DNA of 64,000 nt from G965232465 sp965232465 (GTDB taxonomy: Bacteria; Pseudomonadota; Alphaproteobacteria; JAQWUY01). The DNA lies in NCBI GenBank assembly GCA_965232465.1, contig OZ246977.1:806001-870000 (forward strand), in the 5' to 3' direction. This document shows, one piece after another, positions 62,715-64,000 of this stretch (positions are counted from its first letter, which is position 1; every line of letters begins with the position of its first letter). A program made the translations under genes and the position numbers. Under the pieces are notes generated by a model. The model made no database searches and was not told the DNA's origin. It worked only from the letters and a program-made list of their open reading frames with translations.

Positions 62715-63665
62715 ATGTATAAAACAAAACATATATTTTTAGCCCTTGGTCTTGCAACTGTACTAACGGGATGTACACATCCAAAAGAGCAAAGTCCAAA
62801 AGACTCAGAAGTGCCAAAACCAGAGATTTCAGAAGTGCAAAAACCAGAGACCTCAGAAGTACAAAAGCCAGAAGTCCAACAACAATTAACAGATGAAGAT
62901 AAAGTCTTCTTAAAACCCGAGGAAAAATTAGCAACCGTTGCAGATACAGATATTTTGGTAATGGACTGGAATGCGGAATTTTCTGCCCTGCCAGAACAAA
63001 CCCAACAACAAGGCGAAGATGCTTTATTTGCCCCATTATTGGATACTTTAATTCAAAAACAAGCGATTGTGGATATTGCGATTTCCGAAGGTCTGGAAGA
63101 TTCAGAAGAATATAAATCTTTTATGCGAAAAGCCAAACGAGATTTATTGTCTCAGCTATATATTGACCAAAAAGTAGGTGCTGTTTTGGCGAAAACTGAT
63201 TTAAAAGCAGAATATGAAAAATTAAAATCTGAATGGGAAGGTCAGCAAGAAATTGACACTAGCCATATTTTGGTAAAATCCCGTAAAGATGCAGAAGAAA
63301 TTATTGTTGCCTTGGAAAATGGTGCAGATTTTAAAGCATTGGCAAAATCCAAATCCACTGGTCCAAGTGGTCCAACGGGCGGTAGTCTTGGCTGGGTTTC
63401 CGTCGGTCAAACATTGCCAGAATTCGAACAGGTCTTATTTGCCCTTAAAGATGGAAGCATCAGTGAAAAGCCTGTAAAAACCCAATTCGGATGGCATGTG
63501 ATTCAACGGGGAAAATCCCGTGATAAAGAAATTCCTACATTTGAGGTGTTGGAACCCCAGATTCGTGAAAGCGTCATTGATAGTGCCTTAAATTCATTGG
63601 TATCTGGGGTGATTGCAAAAACGAAAATAAAGACGTATCGACCTGAACAGGCGGATAAAAAATAA
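62715..63665 (+). CDS. lipoprotein parvulin-type peptidyl-prolyl isomerase (paralogue)
   Basis: A 316-residue paralogue of the isomerase at 60044, near-identical in long DNA stretches over the rotamase domain, but with a lipoprotein signal (LTGC, Cys20) and a linker made of three SEVxKPE repeats (24-bp units at about 62805-62880). It should be anchored to a membrane like PrsA. It arose by duplication around argJ-mutT. Confidence 0.9.
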   Translation: MYKTKHIFLALGLATVLTGCTHPKEQSPKDSEVPKPEISEVQKPETSEVQKPEVQQQLTDEDKVFLKPEEKLATVADTDILVMDWNAEFSALPEQTQQQGEDALFAPLLDTLIQKQAIVDIAISEGLEDSEEYKSFMRKAKRDLLSQLYIDQKVGAVLAKTDLKAEYEKLKSEWEGQQEIDTSHILVKSRKDAEEIIVALENGADFKALAKSKSTGPSGPTGGSLGWVSVGQTLPEFEQVLFALKDGSISEKPVKTQFGWHVIQRGKSRDKEIPTFEVLEPQIRESVIDSALNSLVSGVIAKTKIKTYRPEQADKK

Positions 63666-63677
63666 AGGATACAGTAC

Positions 63678-64000
63678 ATGCGTATATTAAAACACATATT
63701 TTTAGCTCTTGGTTTTGCGACTGTATTGGTGGGATGTACGGATTTGACCCCAGCGGTGCAAAATCCAGAAGTCAACGATATGGAATTACAAGCGGAAATC
63801 GAAAAACAACAACAATTACAAGCCCAATATCGCACAGAAAATCCCAATGTATCCCCCGAAGATGCTCCCCCCATATATGATTCTTTACTCGAATATGATG
63901 GCTTTTTTGTCAGCACCTCAGAACGGTTGTTAAAATCCGCAAAACAATTATGCCAACATACCATGTATCGTATGGGGTTCTTGGCGGATACCAGCATCCG
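63678..64000 (+). CDS. lipoprotein, 5' part (runs off the window)
   Basis: Starts after AAAGGATACAGTAC with MRILKHIFLALGFATVLVGC: a lipoprotein signal (VGC) almost the same, in DNA and protein, as that of the preceding gene, including the upstream leader. The mature part (coiled-coil-like MELQAEIEKQQQLQAQYRTE, then DAPPIYDSLLEYDGFFVSTSERLLKSAKQL) is unrelated to the isomerase and not recognised. At least 107 residues; the 3' end is outside. Confidence 0.8.
   Translation, partial: MRILKHIFLALGFATVLVGCTDLTPAVQNPEVNDMELQAEIEKQQQLQAQYRTENPNVSPEDAPPIYDSLLEYDGFFVSTSERLLKSAKQLCQHTMYRMGFLADTSI

Noticed and set aside
1..64000. CRISPR arrays, tRNA or rRNA genes
   Set aside because: No regularly spaced direct repeats were seen, and no tRNA-like GGTTCRANTCC arm with matching stems was recognised on either strand by eye; a tRNAscan run would be decisive.

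Overview
The window looks like chromosome of an alphaproteobacterium. The evidence is gene order and content: queA-tgt-queG, hisC with a tyrA-type dehydrogenase, metX-metW, crcB-rluC-HAD, secA-parvulin-argJ-mutT, and a DUF1127 mini-protein. Species cannot be named. HemN behind an FNR-like box, an intimin-type adhesin and a large sugar-catabolic locus suggest a host-associated organism that meets low oxygen; this is inference. Core genes carry many runs of 7-8 G or C. Accessory blocks are visibly more A+T rich.

Layout: 1-2612 is the queuosine cluster. 2613-15541 is an accessory island attached to the 3' end of queG. It has two modules separated by a second 51-bp copy of the queG 3' end (2550-2600 and 4968-5018). 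Module 1 holds a coiled-coil membrane protein broken by an IS5-type element, an ImmA/IrrE peptidase and a small membrane protein. Module 2 has a strong promoter, a ~1000-residue protein and a ~2000-residue DUF1998-type helicase. This pair matches the plan of the Druantia type III defence system, and the helicase is split by an IS256-family element with an 8-bp target duplication. 15558-19130 carries a 2-hydroxyacid dehydrogenase, a HipA-like kinase with a HIRAN-like partner, and a TauE/SafE permease.

19227-22114 is a TRAP transporter whose binding protein is frameshifted. 22132-32050 is a divergent sugar locus: a sugar ABC importer, SDR dehydrogenase, SMP-30 lactonase, IlvD/Edd dehydratase, KDG kinase and KDP-sugar aldolase. 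Together they form a De Ley-Doudoroff-like route from a sugar to pyruvate plus glyceraldehyde 3-phosphate. 32626-34223 is a decaying stretch (ATPase-permease deletion junction, IS256 scar). It is followed by a HigBA toxin-antitoxin pair and a 974-residue inverse autotransporter with a T15 tract upstream. 38542-49173 is housekeeping.

49246-57224 is a second accessory block: a promoter with a G10 tract inside its spacer, an Hsp70 5' fragment, an IS3-family element, an ATP-grasp 3' fragment, an ABC-2 exporter, a glutathionylspermidine-synthase-like ATP-grasp protein, and another ATP-grasp gene cut by an IS407-type element with a 4-bp target duplication. This is probably a broken biosynthesis-and-export cluster for a small peptide-like product that once had a switchable promoter. 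secA, two related parvulin-type isomerases, argJ and a Nudix hydrolase close the window. No tRNA, rRNA or CRISPR array was recognised.
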